Positions 53,296-61,190 of a stretch of 64,000 bases of DNA are shown here, one piece after another. The stretch is taken from contig JAQVXV010000001.1 of assembly GCA_028708945.1 (NCBI GenBank), positions 1 through 64,000 on the forward strand. The letters run 5' to 3'. The first letter of the stretch is position 1; each line of letters begins with the position of its first letter. The DNA is from Bacilli bacterium. GTDB lineage: Bacteria; Bacillota_I; Bacilli_A; RF39; UBA660. A program made the translations under genes and the position numbers. The notes under the pieces were generated by a model. That model ran no database searches. It had not been told where the DNA came from and worked only from the letters and a program-made list of their open reading frames with translations.

Positions 53296-55092
53296 ATGCT
53301 AATAGAAAATGGTGTCTTAAAAGAAGTATTAAACTCCGATTTTAAGAAAGGTTTTTTAAGAATACCAAAAGAAGTACAAGTATTAGATAAGGAATGCTTT
53401 AAAAAAGCAACAAAATTAAAAAAATTACACATACCTGATTCGGTATTAACAATTCATGCGGATGCTTTTAAAAACAATTATTCAATAAAAGAAATTAATT
53501 TGCCAAAGTATGATTATGAACAAAATTGGGCAAGATGTGGTAGCATAAAAACTATAAATATTGATGCAAGTATTAAAAAAAATCAATTTTCTTTTAATTT
53601 TTACAGACTAAAAAAATTTAAAAAAATAAATTTTATATATGATAATAAAAAAATAACACTTAAGGGAAAAAAAATATCAAAAATTGTTAAAACAGATGAT
53701 AATTCATTTGCGGTTTATGGAGACCCTTACGATAGACAAATAATAAAAGAAAATGAAATAATAAAATATGATGTAGAAAAAGCTATAGAAAGAACAGGTT
53801 CTATAGATTATTTTGATTTTAATAATGAATTTAATAAAGCGAATAATGAAAATTTCGATATTCTTATTAAATGGATGAATATAATGGAAAATAATAAGAG
53901 ATTAAAAAAAGAGAAAATAGTAAATGAAGAATCATTATTTGCCGTTCCAGCAAATGCAAAAAACATTACAGAATTTTTTTTGAACTATAAAAAACTTTAT
54001 AGTGTAATGAATAAATATGAATTTAAGTATCGTGGAAGTCGAACAGATTTTATTAGAATGTGTTATGTTTTAGGTTTTTTTGAAGGAGATAATAAAAAAG
54101 AAGTAATTGAATTTATTGAAAAATTGATGGAAAACAGTTTATGTGAACAATTTATTGAAAAATTTAGGGGTATGAAATTTGAAGAAAATGGATACGAACC
54201 TGAATTTGCTAAAATAGTTATGAAAGATTTTATGAATATAAATAATACTACAAATGGACTATACTATAATAGTAATGAATTAGTCGATATCTATAATTGT
54301 TTTAAATTAATAAAAAAAGAGATAAAACGTGAAACTAAAAAAATTACCTATGAAGAGATATTGAAGAAATCTTATGTATTTAAATTTACTGTTAGAGATG
54401 GTAATGAAGAGTTATTCGATTGTTTAAAACAATATAGTGATGAATACTCAACTGATGATTTTGAGATATTGCAGGATTTATATGAAAAAGCTAAACAAAT
54501 AGCAAAACTAAAAAGTAAAAAAATAATAAAGACAATCGATAGACAAGAAGAATATAAATATGAATGGTTAGATGGAGATAATCCTGTAAACTTAGTTTTA
54601 GGAAATAAAGTTGGTTGTTGTGCTAGAGTTAATAAAATAGGTGAAGGAATTTTAAGAGCCAGTTTATTTAATGATGAAGTTCGTAATTTAGCACTATATG
54701 GAGAAAAAGGAAAGATTATAGGTAAAGCTACAGCATATTATAATGAAAGTGGGAAATATATACTATTTAATAATGCTGAAGTATCTAAGGAAACAAGTGA
54801 ATTAGAAAAAGAACAATTATTTAATTCATTAATAAGGGCTGTTGATGACGAGGTTGCAGTTTTAAATAAAGATGATTTAAAAATTGAAATGATCGTAATG
54901 GGTATGGGATTAAATGATTTAAAAAATCAAATAATTAATAATGATTGTAAAATTATAAGAAGTGATTTGAAAAAAAATCTAGTATTTGTTGGTGGTTCTA
55001 ATGGACATCAAATTACATATGTAGGAGATGCTTCAAATCCTAACCAAGGACAATGTGTTTTGTGGGAAAATAATAAACAAAAAGTAAGATAA
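53296..55092 (+). CDS. BspA-like leucine-rich-repeat protein with conserved C-terminal domain (paralogue A)
   Basis: 598 residues, no signal peptide or membrane segment, so probably cytoplasmic. N-terminal region (about 20-115) has LRR_5/BspA repeats: LRIPKEVQVLDKECFKKATKL, LHIPDSVLTIHADAF, IKEINLP. Middle region (about 190-380) carries YVLGFFEGDN. C-terminal domain (about 380-598) is the best conserved part with the paralogue at 55598: ILQDLYEKAKQIAK, NKVGCCARVN (440-442 GCC), GILRASL, DEVRNL, GKIIGKATAYYN, YILFNNAEV, and the tail YVGDA...GQCVLWE. The GKIIGKATAYYN to IEMIVMGMG stretch looks like a GNAT-type beta-alpha-beta core without the usual acetyl-CoA loop; this is only a guess. I do not recognise the domain. 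Start ATG 53296 follows GGGGGA. Confidence 0.75.
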   Translation: MLIENGVLKEVLNSDFKKGFLRIPKEVQVLDKECFKKATKLKKLHIPDSVLTIHADAFKNNYSIKEINLPKYDYEQNWARCGSIKTINIDASIKKNQFSFNFYRLKKFKKINFIYDNKKITLKGKKISKIVKTDDNSFAVYGDPYDRQIIKENEIIKYDVEKAIERTGSIDYFDFNNEFNKANNENFDILIKWMNIMENNKRLKKEKIVNEESLFAVPANAKNITEFFLNYKKLYSVMNKYEFKYRGSRTDFIRMCYVLGFFEGDNKKEVIEFIEKLMENSLCEQFIEKFRGMKFEENGYEPEFAKIVMKDFMNINNTTNGLYYNSNELVDIYNCFKLIKKEIKRETKKITYEEILKKSYVFKFTVRDGNEELFDCLKQYSDEYSTDDFEILQDLYEKAKQIAKLKSKKIIKTIDRQEEYKYEWLDGDNPVNLVLGNKVGCCARVNKIGEGILRASLFNDEVRNLALYGEKGKIIGKATAYYNESGKYILFNNAEVSKETSELEKEQLFNSLIRAVDDEVAVLNKDDLKIEMIVMGMGLNDLKNQIINNDCKIIRSDLKKNLVFVGGSNGHQITYVGDASNPNQGQCVLWENNKQKVR

Positions 55093-55114
55093 TTTTTTAT
55101 AAGGAGAAATAAAA

Positions 55115-55585
55115 ATGTTTTTAGATAATATTAAAAAAACTTTAAAAAGTTTTCCAAATAATTTTGATATGGTAATGTTTAATGCTGTTCTAATAAAGAC
55201 TTTAGAGGATAGTAAAGATATTTTAATACTAGGAAATCAAATAGATATAAAAAACAACAATGGTGAAGAAGTAGATGTCGAGAATATAATAAAAATCGTA
55301 AGAGAACAAAAATTAGAAATCGCTTTTTTATCAAACAATAAAATATATGCCATAAATGTTATGGGAAATCCTTATAAACTAATAGAATATGCATTAAGCT
55401 CCTTATATACACAAAATGCAGTAATTTTTAATGGACAGAATAAAAATCATGGATTATTAAATATAATTGTTACCATAATAAACGCTTTATTAAAAGAAAT
55501 ATATAATATTGAACATTTAATTGAATATATAAACGATCAAGGCTTCAAAGAAGTAATTAACAACGAAGATGTAATTGAATTATGA
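55115..55585 (+). CDS. Hypothetical protein in the LRR island
   Basis: 156 residues, no family recognised, no membrane segment or signal. Predicted mixed alpha/beta from the pattern of hydrophobics: an N-terminal helix (MFLDNIKKTLKSF), a strand-rich stretch (ILILGNQIDIKNNNGEEVDV, IEIAFLSNN-type), and a hydrophobic C-terminal helix (LLNIIVTIINALLKEIY). AAGGAG precedes ATG 55115. It is sandwiched between the two paralogues, 22 bases after the first and 12 before the second, so all three are one operon. The region VRE-x-KLEIAF may bear distant likeness to nothing I can name. Confidence 0.7.
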   Translation: MFLDNIKKTLKSFPNNFDMVMFNAVLIKTLEDSKDILILGNQIDIKNNNGEEVDVENIIKIVREQKLEIAFLSNNKIYAINVMGNPYKLIEYALSSLYTQNAVIFNGQNKNHGLLNIIVTIINALLKEIYNIEHLIEYINDQGFKEVINNEDVIEL

Positions 55586-55597
55586 GGTGGTGATTTT

Positions 55598-57436
55598 ATG
55601 AGAATTTTTTATGATGAATTATTAAGTGTCACAAATGAGGATTTGGATCAAAATAATACTTTTTATATTCCAGACGGAATAAAGACGATTCATTCCGGTG
55701 CCTTTGTAAAAGCTGGCAAACTAAAGAAATTACATATACCGGATAGTGTCGATTTAATCATGACGGGATCTTTTTTAGGTTGTAATAATTTAAAGGAAAT
55801 AAATATTCCAAATAATTGCCCATCATTTAATATAGATCATTTGGACAATATATCTGTTATTAATATTGATTCAAAACTTAAAGATGTAACCTTACTTACA
55901 AATCTTTTAATAAATAAAGCAACAACAAAAAAAATAAACTTTAAATACGACTGTCTAATATTCTCTTTTGATAAAAACAAAAAATATGCAGTTAAGAAAG
56001 TAGAAAACAATATATTCGCACTTACAACTGATAACTTTGAAGATTGCGTATTAATAACAAATAATGGTATAAAAAAATGTAATAAAGGCGATTTATTACC
56101 TTATATTAAAGACAATGATTTTGATAGATTTAAAAGGACACACTCTCATGTTTTTTTAGAAAACATCAATATATTTTATCAATGGGTTGATATTATTAAT
56201 AATTTAAAAGGGAATTCTTTTAATTATTTCCCAAATGAAATAGTTATGTTATCAATACCAAGTAATAAAAAAGCTGTAAAGGAATACATATTAAAAAATA
56301 AAACATGGCAAAAAATTGAAAAAAAATTAAGTGACTATTCAAAAAAAGAAATAATAGGATATATGAAATTCAGTTATGCACTTGGATTTTTCTCAGGAAA
56401 TAATGAACATCACCTAAGAGCATCGGAGTTTTTAAACAATTTAGGAAAAGAAAAGATAAATAATATTACTTCATCTTTTTTAAAAACTAATATAAATGAT
56501 ATTGGTTATAATGAAGATTATGCTGATTTCATAATTAATAAAGCAAGTTTACCACTAATTAAAAAAATCTATAAGGATGGTTTAGGACCAGACTTATATA
56601 ATCAATCTTCTAAAATGAAAAAATATTTAAACGAACAAAAGTTAAATTTTAATATCAGAAATATTACAAAATATTTAAATAATTACTCTTATACAACTAG
56701 AAAAGGAAATGAACAATTATATAATGAGTTTAAAAAATATAGTGAAGAATATACAACTCGTGATTATGGTTTAATGCAAGATTTATATGAAAGATCAAAA
56801 GAAATTGCCAAATATAATTCTAAAAAAATAATAACAACAACTGATAATGAAAAAGAATACTATTATAAGTGGTTAGAAACAAATGATCCTGCAAACTTTT
56901 TATTAGGCGATAAAGTTGGTTGTTGTGCTAGAATCAACGATGTTGGTGATGGAATACTAAGGGCTAGTATAACAGACGATGAAGTTAGAAATTTAGTGTT
57001 TGTTAAAAAAAATAAAAAAATAATTGGTAAAGCAACAGCGTATTATAATAAAGCAAGGAAATATATATTATTTAATAATGCAGAAATTTCTTCATCAGTA
57101 ACTAATGATGAAAAAGAAAAAATATTAAAAGCTTTAAAAAGAGCTGTAAAAGATCAAGTTGAATATTTAAAAGACGAAGGTATTGAGTTAGAAACGATTG
57201 CAATGGGTATGACGCGTAATGACTTAGAAGAACAAATAAAAAACGAAGAAATGAAAATTAAACATTATGATTTGTTAGATAATTATCAATATATCAGTTA
57301 CTTTTTTGGAACAGAAGAATTTTATACTGGAGATGCTAATGATATAGGAAAAGGCCAATGTGTTTTATGGGAAAGTGATAGAGAATATCAAAAACAATTA
57401 TTGGCAACTTCTGGATTTAAAGTAGGAAAGAGATAG
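55598..57436 (+). CDS. BspA-like leucine-rich-repeat protein with conserved C-terminal domain (paralogue B)
   Basis: 612 residues with the same layout as paralogue A: LRR_5 repeats (about 20-115: YIPDGIKTIHSGAF, LHIPDSVDLIMTGSF, LKEINIP), a middle region with YALGFFSGNN (260-269), and the conserved C-terminal domain with MQDLYERSKEIAK, DKVGCCARIN (441-443 GCC), DGILRAS, DEVRNL, KKIIGKATAYYN, YILFNNAEIS and YTGDA...GQCVLWE (586-592). The aligned C-terminal blocks are about 60 percent identical by eye, while the LRR and middle parts diverge more. No export signal. GAGGTGGTGA overlaps the stop of the upstream gene. BspA repeats usually face outward in surface proteins, so a cytoplasmic LRR/unknown-domain fusion is atypical. 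Confidence 0.75.
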   Translation: MRIFYDELLSVTNEDLDQNNTFYIPDGIKTIHSGAFVKAGKLKKLHIPDSVDLIMTGSFLGCNNLKEINIPNNCPSFNIDHLDNISVINIDSKLKDVTLLTNLLINKATTKKINFKYDCLIFSFDKNKKYAVKKVENNIFALTTDNFEDCVLITNNGIKKCNKGDLLPYIKDNDFDRFKRTHSHVFLENINIFYQWVDIINNLKGNSFNYFPNEIVMLSIPSNKKAVKEYILKNKTWQKIEKKLSDYSKKEIIGYMKFSYALGFFSGNNEHHLRASEFLNNLGKEKINNITSSFLKTNINDIGYNEDYADFIINKASLPLIKKIYKDGLGPDLYNQSSKMKKYLNEQKLNFNIRNITKYLNNYSYTTRKGNEQLYNEFKKYSEEYTTRDYGLMQDLYERSKEIAKYNSKKIITTTDNEKEYYYKWLETNDPANFLLGDKVGCCARINDVGDGILRASITDDEVRNLVFVKKNKKIIGKATAYYNKARKYILFNNAEISSSVTNDEKEKILKALKRAVKDQVEYLKDEGIELETIAMGMTRNDLEEQIKNEEMKIKHYDLLDNYQYISYFFGTEEFYTGDANDIGKGQCVLWESDREYQKQLLATSGFKVGKR

Positions 57437-57448
57437 AGTCTCTTTTTT
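57427..57448 (+). terminator. Terminator of the LRR island
   Basis: AAAGAGA (57427-57433), loop with the stop codon, TCTCTTT (57439-57445) and T-run. It closes the three-gene unit before rpiB. Confidence 0.85.
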
Positions 57449-57500
57449 ATTGAATAAAAAAACAAAAAATGTTATTATTAAATATAGAAAAGGTGATTAT

Positions 57501-57932
57501 ATGAAAATTGGTATAGCAAGTGATCATAGAGGATTTAATCTCAAAAATGAATTAATAAATTATTTAAATAAAGAAAACGTAGTAATTGATTATGGAACTA
57601 ATTCAACAGAAAGTGTCGATTATCCTTTATATGCAAATAAAGTAACAAAATCGTTAATCAATAAAGAAATAGAACTTGGAATATTGCTTTGTGGAACAGG
57701 AATTGGCATGACTATAGCTGCTAATAGAATAAAAGGTATAAGATGTGCTAAGATCGATAATTTAGAAGAAGCAATTTTGGCAAAAGAACATAATGATGCT
57801 AATGTATTAGCGTTCAATGTTAATAAGTCCCTTGATTTTATAACAGAAAGTATAAAACTATTTAATGAATCTAAAGTGTTAGAAGATGAAAAATATAAAA
57901 GAAGAAACGAGCTTTTAGATAAAATTGGTTAA
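57501..57932 (+). CDS. rpiB: Ribose-5-phosphate isomerase B (RpiB/LacAB family)
   Basis: Interconverts ribose-5-phosphate and ribulose-5-phosphate. Seen: IGIASDHRGFNLK, DYGTNSTESVDYPLYA, catalytic cysteine in LLCGTGIGMTIAANR, and HNDANVLAF. 143 residues from ATG 57501 with AAGGTGA upstream; the longer frame back to 57450 covers the terminator and promoter. Its last bases overlap the next gene. Confidence 0.94.
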   Translation: MKIGIASDHRGFNLKNELINYLNKENVVIDYGTNSTESVDYPLYANKVTKSLINKEIELGILLCGTGIGMTIAANRIKGIRCAKIDNLEEAILAKEHNDANVLAFNVNKSLDFITESIKLFNESKVLEDEKYKRRNELLDKIG

Positions 57933-58119
57933 GATAATATTATATGTATTAGCAGTACCAATAACAATCTGGTCTTTAGATAGCATAAATATAAATCAAA
58001 TATTTAAGCAAAATAGAATTATACAAGCAAGAGTATTTTACTTTCTATTAGCAATATCAATTTCTTATTTAGCAGTTAATTTTTTATACGATTTTTTCTT
58101 ATATACATCACAATATTAA
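57925..58119 (+). CDS. DUF1146 family membrane protein (YwzB)
   Basis: 64-residue two-TM protein. Seen: WSLDSININQIFKQNRIIQARVFYFLLAISISYLAVNF, fitting the YwzB/DUF1146 pattern of W-L-N-K-F-K-x-Q-A-R. The only usable start is TTG 57925, overlapping the rpiB stop, with no strong ribosome site, so translational coupling is likely. In B. subtilis ywzB is near the same spoIID region. Function unknown. Confidence 0.8.
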   Translation: MVKIILYVLAVPITIWSLDSININQIFKQNRIIQARVFYFLLAISISYLAVNFLYDFFLYTSQY

Positions 58120-58193
58120 AAAAACTGCTTTTTTTTGACAAAAAAAACAATAATAAATTGTTATAATCGGTATAAAATATATTAGGTGATTAT

Positions 58194-59099
58194 ATGAAAA
58201 AATTACTTTTATTAATAATTACAATAATACTTATTCCGACCATTATTGTAAACATATTTATTAAAGACGAAGAAATAAAATTTGAATATAAAAAAAATAT
58301 GACGATTCGAGTTAAAAAAAATGATGGTTCCATAAAGACAATGCCTTTTGAATTATATATTGTAGGAGTATTAGCAGGTGAAATGCAAATTACTTATCCG
58401 CTAGAGGCTTTAAAAGCTCAAGCAGTTGCATCTAGAACTTATGCAATGAAGAAAATGGCATATAACTATAAACAAGAATTTGATGTTGTAGATGATATCT
58501 CTAATCAAGTTTATCTTGATTTTGATTATTTAAAAGAGGTGTGGAAAGACAAATATTACGAAAACATCAATAAAATAAAAACAGCAGTAGTTGAAACAAG
58601 TGGAAAATATATAGAATATAATGGAAAAGTAATTGAAGCTTTTTTCTTTTCAACAAGTAGTGGAAATACAGAAAATAGCGAAAATGTTTTTGGAATACCT
58701 CAGCCATATTTAAAAAGCGTTAGTTCTGCTTGGGATAAATATTCTCCTGTTTATTATAGTACAAAAATTTTCAATGATTTAGAAGTGTTAAAAAATTTAA
58801 ATATTAAAGATAATGAATTAAAAATAGAAAATATAATTAAAAATAAAACAGGGAGTATAAATAAGTTAAAAATAAACAGTCGCTATTATTCTGGAACTCA
58901 ATTTAGAAGTATGCTTAATTTGAAATCGACTAATTGTGATATTACTCAAAAAAACAAAATAACAACAATTAAATGTCGTGGTTATGGACATGGAGTTGGG
59001 ATGAGCCAATATGGCGCTTTGATGATGGCTAAAGAAGGATATGATTATATTGAAATATTAAAACATTATTATCAAGGTGTCGAAATAAAAAATTTATAG
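58194..59099 (+). CDS. spoIID: Stage II sporulation protein D (SpoIID)
   Basis: Lytic transglycosylase of the engulfment DMP machine. Seen: N-terminal membrane anchor (about 3-22), LYIVGVLAGEM (catalytic glutamate), LEALKAQAVASRTYA, EAFFFSTSSGNTENSENVFG and PYLKSVSS, then the C-terminal CRGYGHGVGMSQYGA. 301 residues, normal. Upstream TTGACA is present, but with a 21-base gap to TGTTATAAT. In Bacillus the gene is sigma-E-dependent, so the true promoter may differ. Confidence 0.94.
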   Translation: MKKLLLLIITIILIPTIIVNIFIKDEEIKFEYKKNMTIRVKKNDGSIKTMPFELYIVGVLAGEMQITYPLEALKAQAVASRTYAMKKMAYNYKQEFDVVDDISNQVYLDFDYLKEVWKDKYYENINKIKTAVVETSGKYIEYNGKVIEAFFFSTSSGNTENSENVFGIPQPYLKSVSSAWDKYSPVYYSTKIFNDLEVLKNLNIKDNELKIENIIKNKTGSINKLKINSRYYSGTQFRSMLNLKSTNCDITQKNKITTIKCRGYGHGVGMSQYGALMMAKEGYDYIEILKHYYQGVEIKNL

Positions 59100-59144
59100 T
59101 ATAAATCTTTAAAAAAAGTAAATACTTTTATTAGAGGTGAAATT

Positions 59145-59777
59145 ATGAGCAATAATAAATTAAAAAGAAGGCAAATTTTAGGGATTTATACTGTTGGAAT
59201 TATTATGTTTGTTGGAATATTATATTTTGTTGAATTAGCACTTATGGAAGCAACGTTTACAAAAGATAAGGATTATATTTATGTGAATAAGACAATTTTT
59301 GAAGAAGAAATACCTGTTATAGCATCTTCTAAAAACATTATAAAGCCATATTTAGATAATTCAGTAAAAATATTAAGGGATTTCTATGAAAAGGATGATA
59401 GTTTACAAGAACAAGAAAAATCATTATTTTTTTATGAAGGAACTTATATTCAATCGACAGCAATTTGTTATGGTAATGGAAATACTTTTGATGTCGTTTC
59501 AATATTGGATGGCAAAGTTATTGATACAAAAAAAGATGATATATTAGGATATATAATTCAAATTGAACATAGCCCCAATGTAATAAGCATATACCAAAGC
59601 CTAAGTGAAGTTGTTGTTGAAAAAGATGCAACTATCAAACAAGGTCAGATAATTGGAAAAAGTGGAACTTCAAACATGAATAAAGATTTGGGAAATCATT
59701 TAATGTTCGAACTGATCATAAATTCAGAAAATGTTAACCCAGAAGATTATTATGATAAGTCTATAGATGAATTGTAA
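59145..59777 (+). CDS. SpoIIQ-like M23-family protein, degenerate active site
   Basis: 210 residues with one N-terminal membrane segment (about 13-33) and an extracellular M23/LytM-like fold. Seen: the place of the first zinc motif (HxGxD) reads NGNTFDVVS, and HLHFE is HLMFEL, so both catalytic histidine positions are altered and only the fold remains. GKVIDTKKDDILGYIIQIEH and GQIIGKSGTSN match the LytM scaffold. It lies between spoIID and spoIIID, as B. subtilis spoIIQ does, and B. subtilis SpoIIQ is also inactive. Probably the forespore half of the SpoIIQ-SpoIIIAH channel. Confidence 0.82.
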   Translation: MSNNKLKRRQILGIYTVGIIMFVGILYFVELALMEATFTKDKDYIYVNKTIFEEEIPVIASSKNIIKPYLDNSVKILRDFYEKDDSLQEQEKSLFFYEGTYIQSTAICYGNGNTFDVVSILDGKVIDTKKDDILGYIIQIEHSPNVISIYQSLSEVVVEKDATIKQGQIIGKSGTSNMNKDLGNHLMFELIINSENVNPEDYYDKSIDEL

Positions 59778-59840
59778 AATCAATTCTCTTTTTTAGGTAT
59801 AAAGAATTCGTTTTTCTATATACTTTACTAGAGGTGAACT

Positions 59841-60092
59841 ATGAATTCTATGATTATGAAAAGAGTTCTTGATGAGGCAGATTATATTATTAAAACGAAC
59901 GACACAGTAAGGAAAATAGCCACCGTTTTTTCAGTTTCCAAAAGTACTGTTCACAAGGATTTACATGAAAGACTTTTAGAAATAGATAAGGTATTATATA
60001 AAAAAGTTGACGATATATTAAAATATCATATAAATGTAAGACACATAAGAGGTGGCGAATCAACTAAAAAAAAGTATTTAAATTTAAAGTAA
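59841..60092 (+). CDS. spoIIID: Stage III sporulation protein D (SpoIIID)
   Basis: Small mother-cell transcription factor that shapes the sigma-E regulon. Seen: central HTH TVRKIATVFSVSKSTVHKDLHERL and the basic C-terminal RHIRGGESTKKKYLNL. 83 residues against 93 in B. subtilis. GAGGTGAA precedes ATG 59841. Followed by mbl, the conserved Bacillus order. Confidence 0.96.
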   Translation: MNSMIMKRVLDEADYIIKTNDTVRKIATVFSVSKSTVHKDLHERLLEIDKVLYKKVDDILKYHINVRHIRGGESTKKKYLNLK

Positions 60093-60149
60093 TTCAACTA
60101 TTAAATATAGAAAAAATATGTTATAATATTGTGGACAGGAGGTATAGCA

Positions 60150-61139
60150 ATGTTTGCAAAAGATATTGGAATAGATTTAGGAACAGCAAATGTTTTAATT
60201 TATATAAAAGGACAAGGTATAGTGTTGAATGAACCCAGTGTTGTTGCAATAGATTCTGAAACAAGAAAACCTTTAGCGGTTGGTTCAGAAGCAAGAGACA
60301 TGTTAGGAAGAACTCCTGGTAAAGTTCAAGCAATAAGACCGATGAAAGATGGAGTAATCGCCGACTTTGAAATTACAGAGATGATGCTTAACTATTTTAT
60401 TAGAAAAATAAATGGTCGAAGTTTTTTTTCGAGACCCAGAATACTTATTTGTTGTCCATCTGATATAACCCAAGTAGAAAAAAATGCTATCAAGGAAGCA
60501 GCAGAAAGAACAGGAGCTAAGAAAGTATACTTAGAAGAAGAACCAAAAATAGCAGCAATTGGAGCAGGAATGGATATATCTAAACCTAGTGGAAATATGG
60601 TAATTGATATTGGTGGAGGTACTACAGATATTGCAATATTGTCATTAGGAGGGATTGTTACTAGTTCTTCAATTAAAACAGCGGGAAATATTTTTGATGC
60701 CGATATTTTGAGATTTATTAAAGAAAAATATAAATTATTGATTGGTGATAGAACTGCTGAAGAAATAAAAGTAAATGTTGGGACTGTTTTTCCGGGATCA
60801 AGAAAAGAAAAAATGGAAGTAAGAGGGAGAGATTTAGTTACAGGACTTCCTCATACAATAACTATTTGTTCTGATGAAATTGAAGAAGCTTTAAGAGAAA
60901 GTGTGTATATAATTGTCAATGCAACAAAGACAGTTTTAGAACAAACACCACCCGAATTATCAGCCGATATAATCGATAAAGGAATTGTTTTAACTGGCGG
61001 AGGGTCTTTAATTCATGGCTTTGATCAACTATTATCAAACGAATTAAAGGTACCAGTTTTCGTTGCTGAAAATCCACTTACTTGTGTGGCTGAAGGAACT
61101 GGAATGCTATTAGACAATTTATATTTATTAAATAAATAA
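60150..61139 (+). CDS. mbl: Rod-shape determining MreB-family actin Mbl
   Basis: Actin-like cytoskeletal ATPase guiding lateral wall synthesis. Seen: N-terminal DIGIDLGTANVLIY (phosphate-1 loop), VIDIGGGTTDIAILSLGG (phosphate-2), GIVLTGGGSL (adenosine). 329 residues from ATG 60150; AGGAGG upstream, the earlier in-frame ATG at 60129 overlaps the promoter. The position after spoIIID identifies it as Mbl rather than MreB. An extended -10 lies at 60119-60127. Confidence 0.94.
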   Translation: MFAKDIGIDLGTANVLIYIKGQGIVLNEPSVVAIDSETRKPLAVGSEARDMLGRTPGKVQAIRPMKDGVIADFEITEMMLNYFIRKINGRSFFSRPRILICCPSDITQVEKNAIKEAAERTGAKKVYLEEEPKIAAIGAGMDISKPSGNMVIDIGGGTTDIAILSLGGIVTSSSIKTAGNIFDADILRFIKEKYKLLIGDRTAEEIKVNVGTVFPGSRKEKMEVRGRDLVTGLPHTITICSDEIEEALRESVYIIVNATKTVLEQTPPELSADIIDKGIVLTGGGSLIHGFDQLLSNELKVPVFVAENPLTCVAEGTGMLLDNLYLLNK

Positions 61140-61158
61140 CTCTATTAAGAGTTTTTTT
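61138..61158 (+). terminator. mbl terminator
   Basis: AACTCT, loop ATTA, AGAGTT and T-run right after the stop. The tagO promoter with TGTTATAAT (61165-61173) begins 7 bases later. Confidence 0.85.
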
Positions 61159-61190
61159 AAAATGTGTTATAATATTTATGGAGTGATAAA

